Assembly: GCA_019448385.1 (NCBI GenBank)
Contig: JAGTXO010000003.1
Location: 558,001 to 622,000 of the forward strand
Length of the DNA: 64,000 bases
DNA from: Diacronema lutheri
Lineage: Eukaryota > Haptophyta > Pavlovophyceae > Pavlovales > Pavlovaceae
Direction: 5' to 3'
The notes beneath the pieces were generated by a model. The model made no database searches. It saw only the letters and a program-made list of their open reading frames with translations, and was not told the DNA's origin. Below are positions 1-8,858 of this stretch, in pieces; the first letter of the stretch is position 1; each line of letters starts with the position of its first letter. The translations under genes were made by a program, and so were the position numbers.

Positions 1-912
1 GCGCGCACCGCCGAGCAGCGCGTTGGCGAGTTCAACCCGCAGGAGGTAGCCAACACGGCGTGGGCGTTTGCGACGGCGGGCGAGCGCGCGCCCGAGCTGT
101 TTGGTGCGATCGCGCGCACCGCCGAGCAGCGCGTGGACGAGTTCAACCCGCAGGAGATGGCCAACACGGCGTGGGCATTTGCGACGGCGGGCGCGCGCGC
201 GCCCGAGCTCTTAGGCACAATTGCGCGCACCGCCGAGCAGCGCGTTGGCGAGTTCAGCCCGCAAAACCTGGCCAACACGGCGTGGGCGTTCGCGCACGCC
301 GACGACGTCTCGCCTCACGTGGGCACGATTGCCCTCCTCGCCGAGCGGCTGCTCGACCCCGCTGCGGAGCGCGCTGGCGACGACCCGATTCGCCTTGCGC
401 GTGTGAGCTCCGTCGCCGCCGCGCTGCTCACCGCAAGGCTGTGCGTCGACGCATCGCAGCCAGCCGCGCGCGAGCTCGACCGGCTGCTGCGCGCTGCGCA
501 GCTCCAGCTCGACGCTCTGTCCGGCAGGTCGCCGACCAGCAGGCTCGTCTCCGCGGTCGTGAGCTCGCGCTCGCAGCTCGAGCTCTCGAGCGCGCTGCGC
601 GTTGCCGGCTGGGAGCACGAGCTCGAGGTGCCCGTGCAGCACGGGCTGCTCGTCCTCGACATGGCGTGCGAGCGCACGCGCGTGGCGGTCGAGTTCGACG
701 GCCCGACGCATTACGTGGTCGACCTGACGACGGGCGAGGAGTCCTACGACGGGAGCTCGCGGTGGAAGTCGCGCGTGCTCGAGGCGCTCGGCTGGCGCGT
801 GTACCGGGTGGGATGGCGTGAGTGGGCCGGCCAGCCCGTCGACGGCCGACGCAGATCGCGCGAGGAGATCGTCGCGAGCCTGGCCGCGTCCATCGTCGAA
901 CCGTCCCAATGA
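1..912 (+). CDS. Heptatricopeptide-repeat/RAP-domain protein, 3' part (5' end outside window)
   Basis: The frame is open from base 1 and ends in TGA at 910-912, so the N-terminus lies upstream of the window. It encodes 37-residue helical repeats with the core FNPQ-x2-ANTAWAFATAG, then a linker, then a C-terminal RAP domain (VAVEFDGPTHYV, about nt 685-720, with RVYRVGWREW after it). RAP proteins with HPR or OPR repeats bind organellar RNA in algae and apicomplexans, acting in rRNA or mRNA maturation and translation in plastids or mitochondria; that role is family knowledge. The last roughly 600 bp is almost identical to the neighbouring gene at 983-3670, so this is a tandem paralogue. The number of missing repeats cannot be judged. 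Confidence 0.8.
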   Translation, partial: ARTAEQRVGEFNPQEVANTAWAFATAGERAPELFGAIARTAEQRVDEFNPQEMANTAWAFATAGARAPELLGTIARTAEQRVGEFSPQNLANTAWAFAHADDVSPHVGTIALLAERLLDPAAERAGDDPIRLARVSSVAAALLTARLCVDASQPAARELDRLLRAAQLQLDALSGRSPTSRLVSAVVSSRSQLELSSALRVAGWEHELEVPVQHGLLVLDMACERTRVAVEFDGPTHYVVDLTTGEESYDGSSRWKSRVLEALGWRVYRVGWREWAGQPVDGRRRSREEIVASLAASIVEPSQ

Positions 913-982
913 GAGCCGCGTGCAGCACACAAGGATCCCGCCGCAATTCAAACCCGACGCTTTAATTCGTCTGTAGAAAATA

Positions 983-3670
983 ATGGTGGATCCCTCCAAG
1001 CGGGTTCGGTTGGTCCTCGTCGCGTGCTGCTGCGTGGGCGCGGCGGCGCCTGCGCTGGCGCGCCCCGTCGCCCGGCAGGCGTACCGACTGACGCGTCCGC
1101 CGCTCCTGCGCATGGCGGGGGCGAGCGCGGGCGAGCGCTCGACGCGCGCTAGCTTTGCGCGCTCCAAGTCGACCAACGACGAGCTCGTGCGCGCGGCGAG
1201 CACGGAGGAGATCTTGCGCATCGTGGGCGCGCGCGGCAGCAGCTTTAGCGCGATCAATGAGGCGACCGCGCTCACGCGCCTTGCCCGTGCGAGCCGGCCT
1301 GCGCTGGGCTCACGGCGCACAGCGCTCGCGCAAAGCTCGCAGGTGCGCGCGCTCCTTGGTCGCGTGGAGCAGCGGCTCGGGCTCGGGCAGGGCGGGTACG
1401 CGCCGCGGGCCCTCGCCAACCTCGCGCACGCCGCAGCGAAGCTGCGTCTCGGTTCGGGCGCGTGCCGCGCTGGCGGCGCGCCCGAGCTCTGGCCGTTGCT
1501 GCGCGCGCGCATCGTCGAGCGCGCTGACGAGTTCAACTCCCAAGACCTCGCAAATATTGCGTGGGCGTTTGCGACGGCGGGCGAGCGCGCGGCCGACCTT
1601 TTTAGCGCGATCGCATGCACGGCCGAGCGGCGCGTCGGTGACTTCACCCCGCAGGGCCTGGCCAACACGGCGTGGGCATTTGCGACGGCGGGCGAGCGCG
1701 CGCCAGGGCTATTTGGTGCGATCGCGCGCACCGCCGAGCAGCGCGTGGACGAGTTCAACCCGCAGGAGGTGGCCAACACGGCGTGGGCGTTTGCGACGGC
1801 GGGCGAGCGTGCGCCAGAGCTGTTCGACACGATCGCGCGCGCAGTCGCGCCTCGCTTGGGTGAGTTCAAGGCGCAGGGCCTCGCCAACGTAGCGTGGGCA
1901 TTCGCGACGGCGGGCGAGCGCGCGCCAGGGCTGTTTGGCGCGATCGCGCGCACCGCCGAGCAGCGCGTGGACGAGTTCAGCTCGCAGGGCCTCGCCAATA
2001 TTGCCTGGGCGTTCGCTACGATGGGCGTGCGCGCGCCGGCGCTGTTTGGCGCGATCGCGTGCGCAGCTGAGCGGCGCGTCGCCGAATTTAATGCGCAGGA
2101 CGTTGCAACGACCGTGTGGGCGTTTGCGACGGCGGGCGAGCGCGCGCCACGGCTTTTCGTTGTATTGGCTCGCTCGGCTGAGCCGCGCGTGGACGATTTC
2201 AGCCCGCAGGGCCTTGCGAGCACGTCGTGGGCGTTTGCGACGGCGGGCGAGCGCGCGCCCGGGCTGTTTGGCGCGATCGCGCGCGTGGCCGAGCGGCAGG
2301 TGGATGAGTTCAGCTCGCAGGGCCTGGCCAACATGGCGTGGTCGTTTGCGACGGCGGGCGAGCGCGCGCCAGGGCTGTTGAATGCAATCGCGCGCACCGC
2401 CGAGCAGCGCATGGACGAGTTCAGCTCGCAGGGGCTGGCCAACACGGCGTGGGCGTTTGCGACGGCGGGCGAGCGCGCGCCAGGGCTGTTTGGTGCGATC
2501 GCACGCACCGCCGAGCAGCGCGTGGACGAGTTCAGCTCGCAGGGCCTCGCCAACACGGCGTGGGCGTTCGCGATCATGGGCGAGCGCGCGCCAGGGCTAT
2601 TTGGTGCGATCGCGCGCACCGCCGAGCAGCGCATGGACGAGTTCAACCCGCAGGACGTTGCGAGCATGGCATGGGCGTTCGCGACGGCGGGCGAGCGCGC
2701 GCCCGAGCTGTTTGGTGCGATCGCGCACACCGCCGAGCAGCGCGTGGACGAGTTCAACCCGCAGGGCCTGGCCAACACGGCGTGGGCGTTTGCGACCGCG
2801 GGCGCACATACGCCGGCGCTGTTTGGCGCAATCGCGCGCGCAGTCGAGCACCGTGTCGATGAGTTCAACCCGCAGAGCCTGGCCAACACGGCGTGGGCGT
2901 TCGCAACAGCAGGCGAACGCACGCCCGAGCTCTTCGGCACAATTGCGCGCACCGCCGATCAGCGCGTTGGCGAGTTCAACCCGCAGGCGCTCGCCAACAC
3001 GGCGTGGGCGATCGCCCACGCCGACGACGTCTCGCCTCACGTGGGCACGATTGCCCTCCTCGCCGAGCGGCTGCTCGACCCCGCTGCGGAGCGCGCTGGC
3101 GACGACCCGATTCGCCTTGCGCGTGTGAGCTCCGTCGCCGCCGCGCTGCTCACCGCAAGGCTGTGCGTCGACGCATCGCAGCCAGCCGCGCGCGAGCTCG
3201 ACCGGCTGCTGCGCGCTGCGCAGCTCCAGCTCGACGCTCTGTCCGGCAGGTCGCCGACCAGCAGGCTCGTCTCCGCGGTCGTGAGCTCGCGCTCGCAGCT
3301 CGAGCTCTCGAGCGCGCTGCGCGTTGCCGGCTGGGAGCACGAGCTCGAGGTGCCCGTGCAGCACGGGCTGCTCGTCCTCGACATGGCGTGCGAGCGCACG
3401 CGCGTGGCGGTCGAGTTCGACGGCCCGACGCATTACGTGGTCGACCTGACGACGGGCGAGGAGTTCTACGACGGGAGCTCGCGGTGGAAGTCGCGCGTGC
3501 TTGAGGCGCTCGGCTGGCGCGTGTACCGGGTGGGATGGCGTGAGTGGGCCGGCCAGCCCGTCGACGGCCGACGCAGATCGCGCGAGGAGATCGTCGCGAG
3601 CCTGGCCGCGTCTGTCGTTGAATCGTCCCAATCTGGAGACGACGAGCGCCTTCTCCGCCTTGGAACGTGA
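983..3670 (+). CDS. Heptatricopeptide-repeat/RAP-domain organelle RNA-binding protein
   Basis: A single-exon gene of 895 aa, starting at an ATG 70 bp after the upstream paralogue's stop. The N-terminus (LVLVACCCVGAAAPALA) looks like a signal peptide followed by an Arg-rich stretch, as in bipartite plastid presequences of red-derived plastids; targeting is inferred. A unique helical region (about residues 60-180) precedes 13 full 37-aa repeats and one degenerate repeat, followed by the same RAP domain as the upstream gene near the C-terminus. The stop at 3668-3670 adds GDDERLLRLGT beyond the end of the paralogue. Expected function is sequence-specific binding of an organellar transcript. The RNA target cannot be read from this sequence. 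Confidence 0.85.
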   Translation: MVDPSKRVRLVLVACCCVGAAAPALARPVARQAYRLTRPPLLRMAGASAGERSTRASFARSKSTNDELVRAASTEEILRIVGARGSSFSAINEATALTRLARASRPALGSRRTALAQSSQVRALLGRVEQRLGLGQGGYAPRALANLAHAAAKLRLGSGACRAGGAPELWPLLRARIVERADEFNSQDLANIAWAFATAGERAADLFSAIACTAERRVGDFTPQGLANTAWAFATAGERAPGLFGAIARTAEQRVDEFNPQEVANTAWAFATAGERAPELFDTIARAVAPRLGEFKAQGLANVAWAFATAGERAPGLFGAIARTAEQRVDEFSSQGLANIAWAFATMGVRAPALFGAIACAAERRVAEFNAQDVATTVWAFATAGERAPRLFVVLARSAEPRVDDFSPQGLASTSWAFATAGERAPGLFGAIARVAERQVDEFSSQGLANMAWSFATAGERAPGLLNAIARTAEQRMDEFSSQGLANTAWAFATAGERAPGLFGAIARTAEQRVDEFSSQGLANTAWAFAIMGERAPGLFGAIARTAEQRMDEFNPQDVASMAWAFATAGERAPELFGAIAHTAEQRVDEFNPQGLANTAWAFATAGAHTPALFGAIARAVEHRVDEFNPQSLANTAWAFATAGERTPELFGTIARTADQRVGEFNPQALANTAWAIAHADDVSPHVGTIALLAERLLDPAAERAGDDPIRLARVSSVAAALLTARLCVDASQPAARELDRLLRAAQLQLDALSGRSPTSRLVSAVVSSRSQLELSSALRVAGWEHELEVPVQHGLLVLDMACERTRVAVEFDGPTHYVVDLTTGEEFYDGSSRWKSRVLEALGWRVYRVGWREWAGQPVDGRRRSREEIVASLAASVVESSQSGDDERLLRLGT
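1526..3079 (+). repeat. Array of 111-bp coding repeats (37-aa HPR units)
   Basis: Thirteen units of exactly 111 bp run from 1526 to 2968, plus a diverged fourteenth to about 3079. Each encodes (D/G)EF-x-x-Q-x-x-A-x-x-x-WAFATAGERAP-x-LF-x-x-IA-x-x-AE-x-R. No unit carries an indel, so the array grew in whole codon-phase units. Units 2, 4, 9, 10 and 11 are especially alike, consistent with recent unequal exchange or gene conversion. A shorter piece of the same array opens the window at base 1. Confidence 0.9.
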
Positions 3671-3684
3671 AGAGGGTTTTGGCT

Positions 3685-4566
3685 TCAGTGCGTGATGGGC
3701 TCGACGACGACCGTCACGGAGCTCTTGCCCGCGAGCTCGCCCTCGCCGATGTCATCGATTGACGTGCGGCAGCGCAGGTCAATGCCCTCGTCGGCGAGAT
3801 ACGTGCGCGCGATCGCGACAGCCTTGATCGCCTGGTTGACCGAGTTTGCGCCCACTGCGACGATGAACGAGTTTGATGAGTCGCGCGCATTCTTCGCGAT
3901 CGCGCCGGCGAGGCCCTTGACCTCGGTGGAACCGGCGGCACGCAGCTCCATGCCGTCCATCTCGGCGATCGAGCGCGGCCGTGTCCGCTCGATGTCGATC
4001 TGAATCGCGCTCAGATCCTCGTTCTCAAGCCGCACAAATGACGGGACAAACACAAAGTCCTGTCGCACGGGCTCGAGCGTGCGGCGCGCAATGGCGAGGC
4101 CCTTGATCGCCTGGTTGACCGAGGCCGGACCGACGGAGACGATCGGCGCGGTCATCGCGTTCATCGCCGATGCGCTCACCCGGTTGACGATCAGGCCGGC
4201 GAGGTTGCGAGGGACTGTGCCGCCGCCCACCTTGATGTAATCGCCGCCAGACAGCGGGTCGTCGACGGCCGAGTCGGCGTGGACGATCGGCCGGCCGACG
4301 CCTCGCGCGGTCGCGGGCGCGCGACTGGGCGGCGGGCGCCCGCCGCGCTCGACGCTGCCGCCCGCCACGCGCCGCGCGGGCGGGCGCTGCCGCGTGTTGT
4401 ACGGCGCGGCCGCCGACCGCAAGCGGCCAGACGTGGACGAGAGCGTGCCCTTGCGCATCGGGCCGGAGGGCGAGCGGCCGCGCGGCGCCGAGGCCGCGCG
4501 GCGCTGCCTGCCCACCAGCTCGTCGAGAGGCGCGTCCAGCTTCTTCTGCAGCGCGTCTACCTCCAT
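3685..4566 (-). CDS. Protein with two tandem SpoVS-like (Alba-fold) domains
   Basis: This encodes 293 aa. Residues 1-105 are basic, low complexity and probably disordered. Two copies of a SpoVS-type domain follow, at about residues 109-195 and 206-291. Both carry the family signature: VSVGPASVNQAIKGLAIAR in copy 1 and VAVGANSVNQAIKAVAIAR in copy 2, then a strand ending DIER or VVVEP. Bacterial SpoVS is a single domain of about 86 aa related to the nucleic-acid-binding Alba fold. The eukaryotic role is unknown; DNA or RNA binding is inference. I chose ATG 4566 because the in-frame upstream sequence looks like translated AT-rich promoter. The gene is convergent with the RAP gene, stops only 14 bp apart. 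Confidence 0.75.
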   Translation of the reverse strand: MEVDALQKKLDAPLDELVGRQRRAASAPRGRSPSGPMRKGTLSSTSGRLRSAAAPYNTRQRPPARRVAGGSVERGGRPPPSRAPATARGVGRPIVHADSAVDDPLSGGDYIKVGGGTVPRNLAGLIVNRVSASAMNAMTAPIVSVGPASVNQAIKGLAIARRTLEPVRQDFVFVPSFVRLENEDLSAIQIDIERTRPRSIAEMDGMELRAAGSTEVKGLAGAIAKNARDSSNSFIVAVGANSVNQAIKAVAIARTYLADEGIDLRCRTSIDDIGEGELAGKSSVTVVVEPITH

Positions 4567-4876
4567 TCCAGCCTCGGGGCGTTGGCGTTGCACAGCTGTG
4601 AACAGCCGCAACAATAATCGCAACAATAATAGCACGACTGCAAGAGGCCAACTGAAACTGCCCAAAGGGTACTTTCCGCGATGACGACTCCGCCACCGCC
4701 GCCGCCCCGGGCTGACGCGCAGTCGCGAGCGTTCGAGTGAGCGCACGCGCCTCAGCGCGCGTGCGCGCGCGCTCCGGTGCAGCCCTACGGAGGGTTGGAC
4801 GCCCCTTGCGCCGCGCCGCGCGCGCCTGACCGCAAGCGCCGCCTTTCCCCGCGCGCATGCGCCGTGCAGGTGGGCA

Positions 4877-5485
4877 ATGAAGAACCCGGAGAAGGCTCAG
4901 AAGGCGGCTGACGGTCTGGGCAAGGCTGCTGACGCAGTGGAAAGTGCGGGCGGTATGAGCCGGCTCGCGGGCGTCGCGGCCGTCGGCGCGGGCGTCGCCG
5001 CGCTCGCGACGGGCAGCCTGTTCGTTGGCCTCGTCGGCGCGGGCGGTGCGGCGTACGTGGCGACGCGCCCGGGCAAGGCGGGCGAGGTGGCTCGCTCTGC
5101 TGGCGACGCGGCCGTGGCCGCGTTTGACAAGGCTAAGGAGGTCAACGAGGAGCACCACGTCCTTGAGAAGGCCAGGGCACTCGGCCGTACGACCGTCGAA
5201 AAGGCGCGCACGATCGACGAGCAGTACCACGTGGTTGACAAGGCCAAGGATGTCGTCGGCGGCGCACTCAACTCGGCGCGCCGCCTAGACGCCGAGCACA
5301 AGATTACCGATAAGCTGGCCACGGGCATCACCGCCGGGCTCAATGGCTTCACGAGCGCCCTCAAGGGCTCGGCGGCCGGCGGCGAGACCGCGCGGCAGGC
5401 GAGCGCGCGAGGGGAGCCATCGGCGCCGGCGGCGGTGGCAGCCGCAACTGCGGCGCCGCCGCCGTACGAATCGCCCTACAAATGA
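4877..5485 (+). CDS. Small helical membrane-associated protein of unknown function
   Basis: A single exon encodes 202 aa. Residues 28-62 are Ala/Gly/Val-rich and hydrophobic (AAVGAGVAALATGSLFVGLV), enough for one or two membrane passes or an amphipathic hairpin. The middle holds amphipathic segments of similar form (FDKAKEVNEEHHVLEKAR, TIDEQYHVVDKAKDVV, RLDAEHKITDKLA), a pattern that recalls the C-terminal region of plant BPA1-like proteins. The tail is Pro/Tyr-rich (PPPYESPYK). I do not recognise a catalytic domain and assign no function. The start is the first ATG after the divergent SpoVS-like gene. Confidence 0.6.
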   Translation: MKNPEKAQKAADGLGKAADAVESAGGMSRLAGVAAVGAGVAALATGSLFVGLVGAGGAAYVATRPGKAGEVARSAGDAAVAAFDKAKEVNEEHHVLEKARALGRTTVEKARTIDEQYHVVDKAKDVVGGALNSARRLDAEHKITDKLATGITAGLNGFTSALKGSAAGGETARQASARGEPSAPAAVAAATAAPPPYESPYK

Positions 5486-5490
5486 GCTCC

Positions 5491-5604
5491 GTATTTCGTT
5501 CAGACATCGACGACATTGGTGGCTACTCGATCCCCCCGCAGCTGGTGCTGACCCCGCTGTCCTGACTCCTGACGTAAGCGCCGTTTTAGTATTTCGTTCA
5601 GACA
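5491..5604 (+). repeat. Pair of 16-bp direct repeats in an intergenic spacer
   Basis: GTATTTCGTTCAGACA occurs exactly at 5491-5506 and again at 5589-5604, between the stop of the small helical protein and the start of the DUF3228-like gene. The spacer also holds TGACGTAA (5570-5577), a CRE/bZIP-like octamer. The pair could be a duplicated transcription-factor site or a trace of a short duplication; no product is encoded. Confidence 0.5.
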
Positions 5605-5640
5605 GAGAGAAGTCTCTCCTTCCCCGTCCTCGGTGTGCGT

Positions 5641-6309
5641 ATGCGCACGAGGGCGCTGCTCCACGTGCTCGCCGCCTCGCCGCTCAGCTCGCAGCTCCGC
5701 TCGCTGGCCATGTCAGCCACGACGCCGGCGCTTGTCGTCGATCCGTTCTGCTTCCGCCAGTTTGACGACGGCGAGTATGCCGGCACGCGGATCGCGATGG
5801 GGAAAGACGAGTTTGCCGCGCGCGCGAACGCGCACCTCGCGGCGCATCCGGGCTGTTTGGTCGAAGGCTACGCGCCGTTTTGCAAGCACATCTTCATGGA
5901 GAATTGCGTCGGCGCGACGCTGCCCTACGTGGCGCTCACGTCCGAGCTCGAGCCGCTCGTGCGCTCCGCGTACGAGGCGCGGAACGACAAGGAGCTGCCA
6001 GTGCTCGCGCGGTGGATCCCAGCAAGCGCCGTGGCGCCCAAGGTGGCAAAGTACCTCGACCTGATCCTATACTCGCGCGAGCAGCTGCGCAAGGAGGCGG
6101 CGGCGATGGGCGAGCCCGATCACGATGACGCGCCGTGGGGCATCATCTCGGTCAAGGCGCAGGACGAGCCGACCGAAATATTGATGAACCCGATCACGAT
6201 GATGCGCAACGCGCTCGGCGTGGAGCACGGCGGTTCTGGGGTGGCGATTGACCGGGACAAGTACTCGGCGTCTGTGGCGTTCTGGCAGAAGCACGTCGTG
6301 CTCCGCTGA
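5641..6309 (+). CDS. DUF3228-like protein
   Basis: A single exon encodes 222 aa. The first ATG (5641) gives a short Arg/Ala/Leu-rich leader (RTRALLHVLAASPLSSQLR) that could be a mitochondrial presequence; a second in-frame ATG at 5710 would start just before the conserved region. That region runs from VVDPFCFRQFDD through YAGTRIAM, GYAPFCKHIFMEN, LDLILYSREQL, WGIISVKAQ and PITMMRNALG to WQKHVVLR. To my recollection this matches the uncharacterised DUF3228 family shared by bacteria and algae. Biochemical role is unknown. A final His-bearing motif and several conserved Cys/His are visible, but metal binding is not established. Confidence 0.65.
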   Translation: MRTRALLHVLAASPLSSQLRSLAMSATTPALVVDPFCFRQFDDGEYAGTRIAMGKDEFAARANAHLAAHPGCLVEGYAPFCKHIFMENCVGATLPYVALTSELEPLVRSAYEARNDKELPVLARWIPASAVAPKVAKYLDLILYSREQLRKEAAAMGEPDHDDAPWGIISVKAQDEPTEILMNPITMMRNALGVEHGGSGVAIDRDKYSASVAFWQKHVVLR

Positions 6310-6531
6310 AGGGCTGGGCAGGGCGCGGCTTTCGCGCATGGCGGGCCGCCCGTGCGGGGCTTGCCTTCCGGCTTGACACTCTAGCGCCGCGCGATGCTCG
6401 CGCGCGCCATGAGTTGGACCGGTGAGCGCGCTCTTGTTTGCGCCGAACAGCCAGTGTGATGAGTTGGAGCGCGAGACGGGCGCGCGATTTGACGGTTACG
6501 CGGGATCCCCATCGTGAAGAGGGCGGCTGTG

Positions 6532-7652
6532 ATGCTGAACGGGTCGATTTCGGTGCAGAACGAGGCGCTGCGGCAGCAGCTCGTGTCGGACGCGCTGGGC
6601 ATGTCGCAGAGGGCCTCGGCCGCCACGCTGCGCTCGACCAATACGCTGCAGCACACGCAGAGCGACTTGACCGCCGTGCGCTATGGCCGGCGCGCGCCGA
6701 TCGTGACCAATCGCTCGCCGACGGCACCACTCGCGCACGCGCCGAGGCAGCGACGGAACGCCGAGGATCGGGAAAGGGCGCGCGCCGAGCTGCGTGAGAA
6801 GTACGACGAGGAGCAGGAGCGCATCAAGCGCGGGCTGCAGATGCGCCGCGAGCAGCAGCTGCGCGACGAGGAGGAGCGCTTCGTGCGCCTGTACAACGAG
6901 CTCATGATGGAGGAGGAGGACTTCGTCTCGCTGGTCAAGGAGTACTGCGTGCTGGACGACGAGAACCGACGACGCAAGCAAGAGGCGCTCTGCCGCGAGT
7001 GGCACGAGAAGGTCTTCAACAAGGTGCAGCGGCAGATTGGCAAGCAGCTGCGTGCGCTCTCGTCGCACGAGATCGCCGAGCGCCGGCGCAAGCTGTACGA
7101 CCAATTCCTCGCGGCGGCCAACTCAAAAGAGTCGGGCCTGTTTCGGGACATCATCATCGAGAATGAGTACGATCCGATGCTCGCGCACGCGTACACGATC
7201 AAGTACAATTCTCACGTGGACGACGACCCTGTCAAGCTCGAGATCAACAAGGCCGCGCGCGAGACGCAGGAGCTGCCCGGCGAGTTCAAGGAGAAGGTGC
7301 AGCTGGGGCGGGCGACGCTCAAGCCGACGATGTGGGACAAGCTCGAGGCCACGCCGTACGGCCGCTTCAACAAGATGATGGCCGCGTCCAAGGCCGACCA
7401 CGGCACGTTCAAGACGAGCCTCGTGATGGACCACTACGCCTTCGACCGGGTGCGCAAGGCCGCGCGGCGCGGGCGCCGTGCGCGGTGTGCGCGCGCTCAC
7501 GCTGCGTGCCGCGCCACACCGCACGCACGCTCCTCGCCGTCGCCGTGGCGCAGGGCAAGGACGTGGCCGACAGCGAGTTCCCAAAGGGGAAGCGGACATT
7601 TCCCGGATGGCAGCCGGGGAAGACGCTGCATGACCTGGGGAGCTTCTCCTGA
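6532..7652 (+). CDS. FAM228-like, probably cilium-associated protein
   Basis: Two exons, 6532-7449 and 7554-7652, give 338 aa; the 104-bp intron starts GTGCGC and ends CAG. Residues 70-175 are a charged coiled coil (REKYDEEQERIKRGLQ onward). The stretch QEALCREWHEKVFNKVQRQI, then LYDQFLAAANSKESGLFRD and ENEYDPM, resembles vertebrate FAM228 proteins (a YDPF-type motif after a YLNYCNKK-like segment). FAM228 proteins are linked with motile-cilium gene sets, but their biochemical role is not established. The second exon restores a coherent C-terminus (GKDVADSEFPKGKRTFPGW). The start is ATG 6532, after an in-frame GTG. Family assignment is moderate. Confidence 0.6.
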
Positions 7653-7706
7653 AGTTGGGCACTGTGAGCGGTGCTGCGGCGGCGAGGGGGGCGGCGAGCG
7701 AAGGGT

Positions 7707-8787
7707 TCATTGCGCAAAATTCGAGCGTATGCGCCCGAGGATGTACTCGCCGGCGGTCATGTTGTGCTCGTCGCTCTGAATCAGCGCGTCCTTGTCCGCC
7801 TGCGCGAAGAATGCGATCGAGTAGCGCGAGCGCTTGGCCTCGTCCGCGGTCGGCATGCGCACGCGGTGCAGATTCGAAAGGAGCGTCTGGTTGCTCCAGC
7901 GCATGAGCATGTCGCCAATGTTGACGCAGATCCCGCCAGGCACCGGGTCGACCCTGAGCCAGCCGCCGCCGCCCGCCGCGCAGCCCGTCGCCGTCTGCGC
8001 GCGCGGGTTGGGCGCGCACTCGAGCCCGGCCTCGCCGAGCCTCTGGAAGAGGAGCGTGACGCAGCACCAGTCTGTGTGCGGGCCAGCGCGCCAGTGGCCG
8101 GCGGGCACGCTCTCCGGCGCGTCGATGGGCGGATAGTGGATCATGCGGAGCGTGCACTGGCCGTTTGCGCCCCACATCGTGTGCGCGCGCGCGAGCGTGC
8201 CGGCCGGCACGTGCGGGCACGCGAGCGGCTCGATGAGCGAGAGCACGCGCAGCGCGAGCGCGTGCGCGCGCGCGAGCAGCGCGGTGGCGGCGGCCTCAAA
8301 GCCGTCGAGAGGCGGCCAGCCCGACGCCATCGCGCCCTCGCGCGCAGTGATCTGCAGCGACTCCTTCTGGTCGGCGAGGCCCGTCGACGGCCGGACCTGC
8401 GCAAAGTGCTCGTAGCCCGAGTTCTTGTCGCGCTGCCACGGCGCCTGCGCCTCCTTCACCTCCTTTGGTTGTGCAAAGAAGCGCATGGACGCGCCAAACG
8501 CGCGCTCAATCTCCGCCGAGTCGATGCCGTGATTGACGAGCGTGAAGAAGCCGACCTGCCGCGCGCGGCGCGACGCGCGCGACGCGTGCACGTGGGCAGG
8601 TGTTGCGCCGGCTGCGCGCCGCGTGCCGCGCGGCGGGCCGCACCTCGCTCGCCGCTCGCATGATGCCCTCGGCAATCAAGTCGTCTGCTGCATTCATGTC
8701 GATCACCGGCACGGAGCCGCTGCCCGCCTCGCCCTGCCCGGTGCTCTTGAGCGTGCGCTCCACCTCCACCTCGGCGAGGCTGTCCAT
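7707..8787 (-). CDS. 2-oxoglutarate/Fe(II)-dependent dioxygenase (isopenicillin-N-synthase-like)
   Basis: Exons 8787-8644 and 8555-7707 give 330 aa; the intron is 88 bp. Family motifs are in order: VPVIDMN near the N-terminus, GFFTLVNHGID at the splice junction, the metal ligands H208 and D210 in GPHTDW and H278 in NLHRV, and R292 in RYSIAFF for 2-oxoglutarate. These are the full set for an active DIOX-class enzyme. Such enzymes hydroxylate or oxidise small molecules, hormones or secondary metabolites in the cytosol; the substrate cannot be told. The length matches the family (300-360 aa). Its ATG lies 71 bp from that of the divergent LRRC9-like gene, so the two probably share a promoter. Confidence 0.9.
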
Positions 8788-8858
8788 GCCTTCCACCAAC
8801 AAGGACGGGGGCAAAAGCGAGCTAGGCTGCTGGCAAAAGGTCGTTGGCGTTGGTTGTC

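Noticed and set aside
211-2952. 913-codon open frame on the minus strand across the RAP repeats
   Set aside because: It is the mirror of a GC-rich repeat array whose sense frame gives canonical HPR and RAP motifs; the antisense translation has no domain and exists because repeated units lack stops in that phase.
4567-4746. 60-codon N-terminal extension of the SpoVS-like protein with a Leu-rich segment
   Set aside because: The leucine run is the translation of an AATAATAGC-type AT-rich stretch that looks like promoter sequence, and no conserved residues are present.
6532-6532. Use of in-frame GTG or TTG codons upstream of several ATGs as starts (for example 6514, 8814, 16084, 40815)
   Set aside because: Eukaryotic nuclear genes initiate at ATG; the downstream ATG was chosen in each case.
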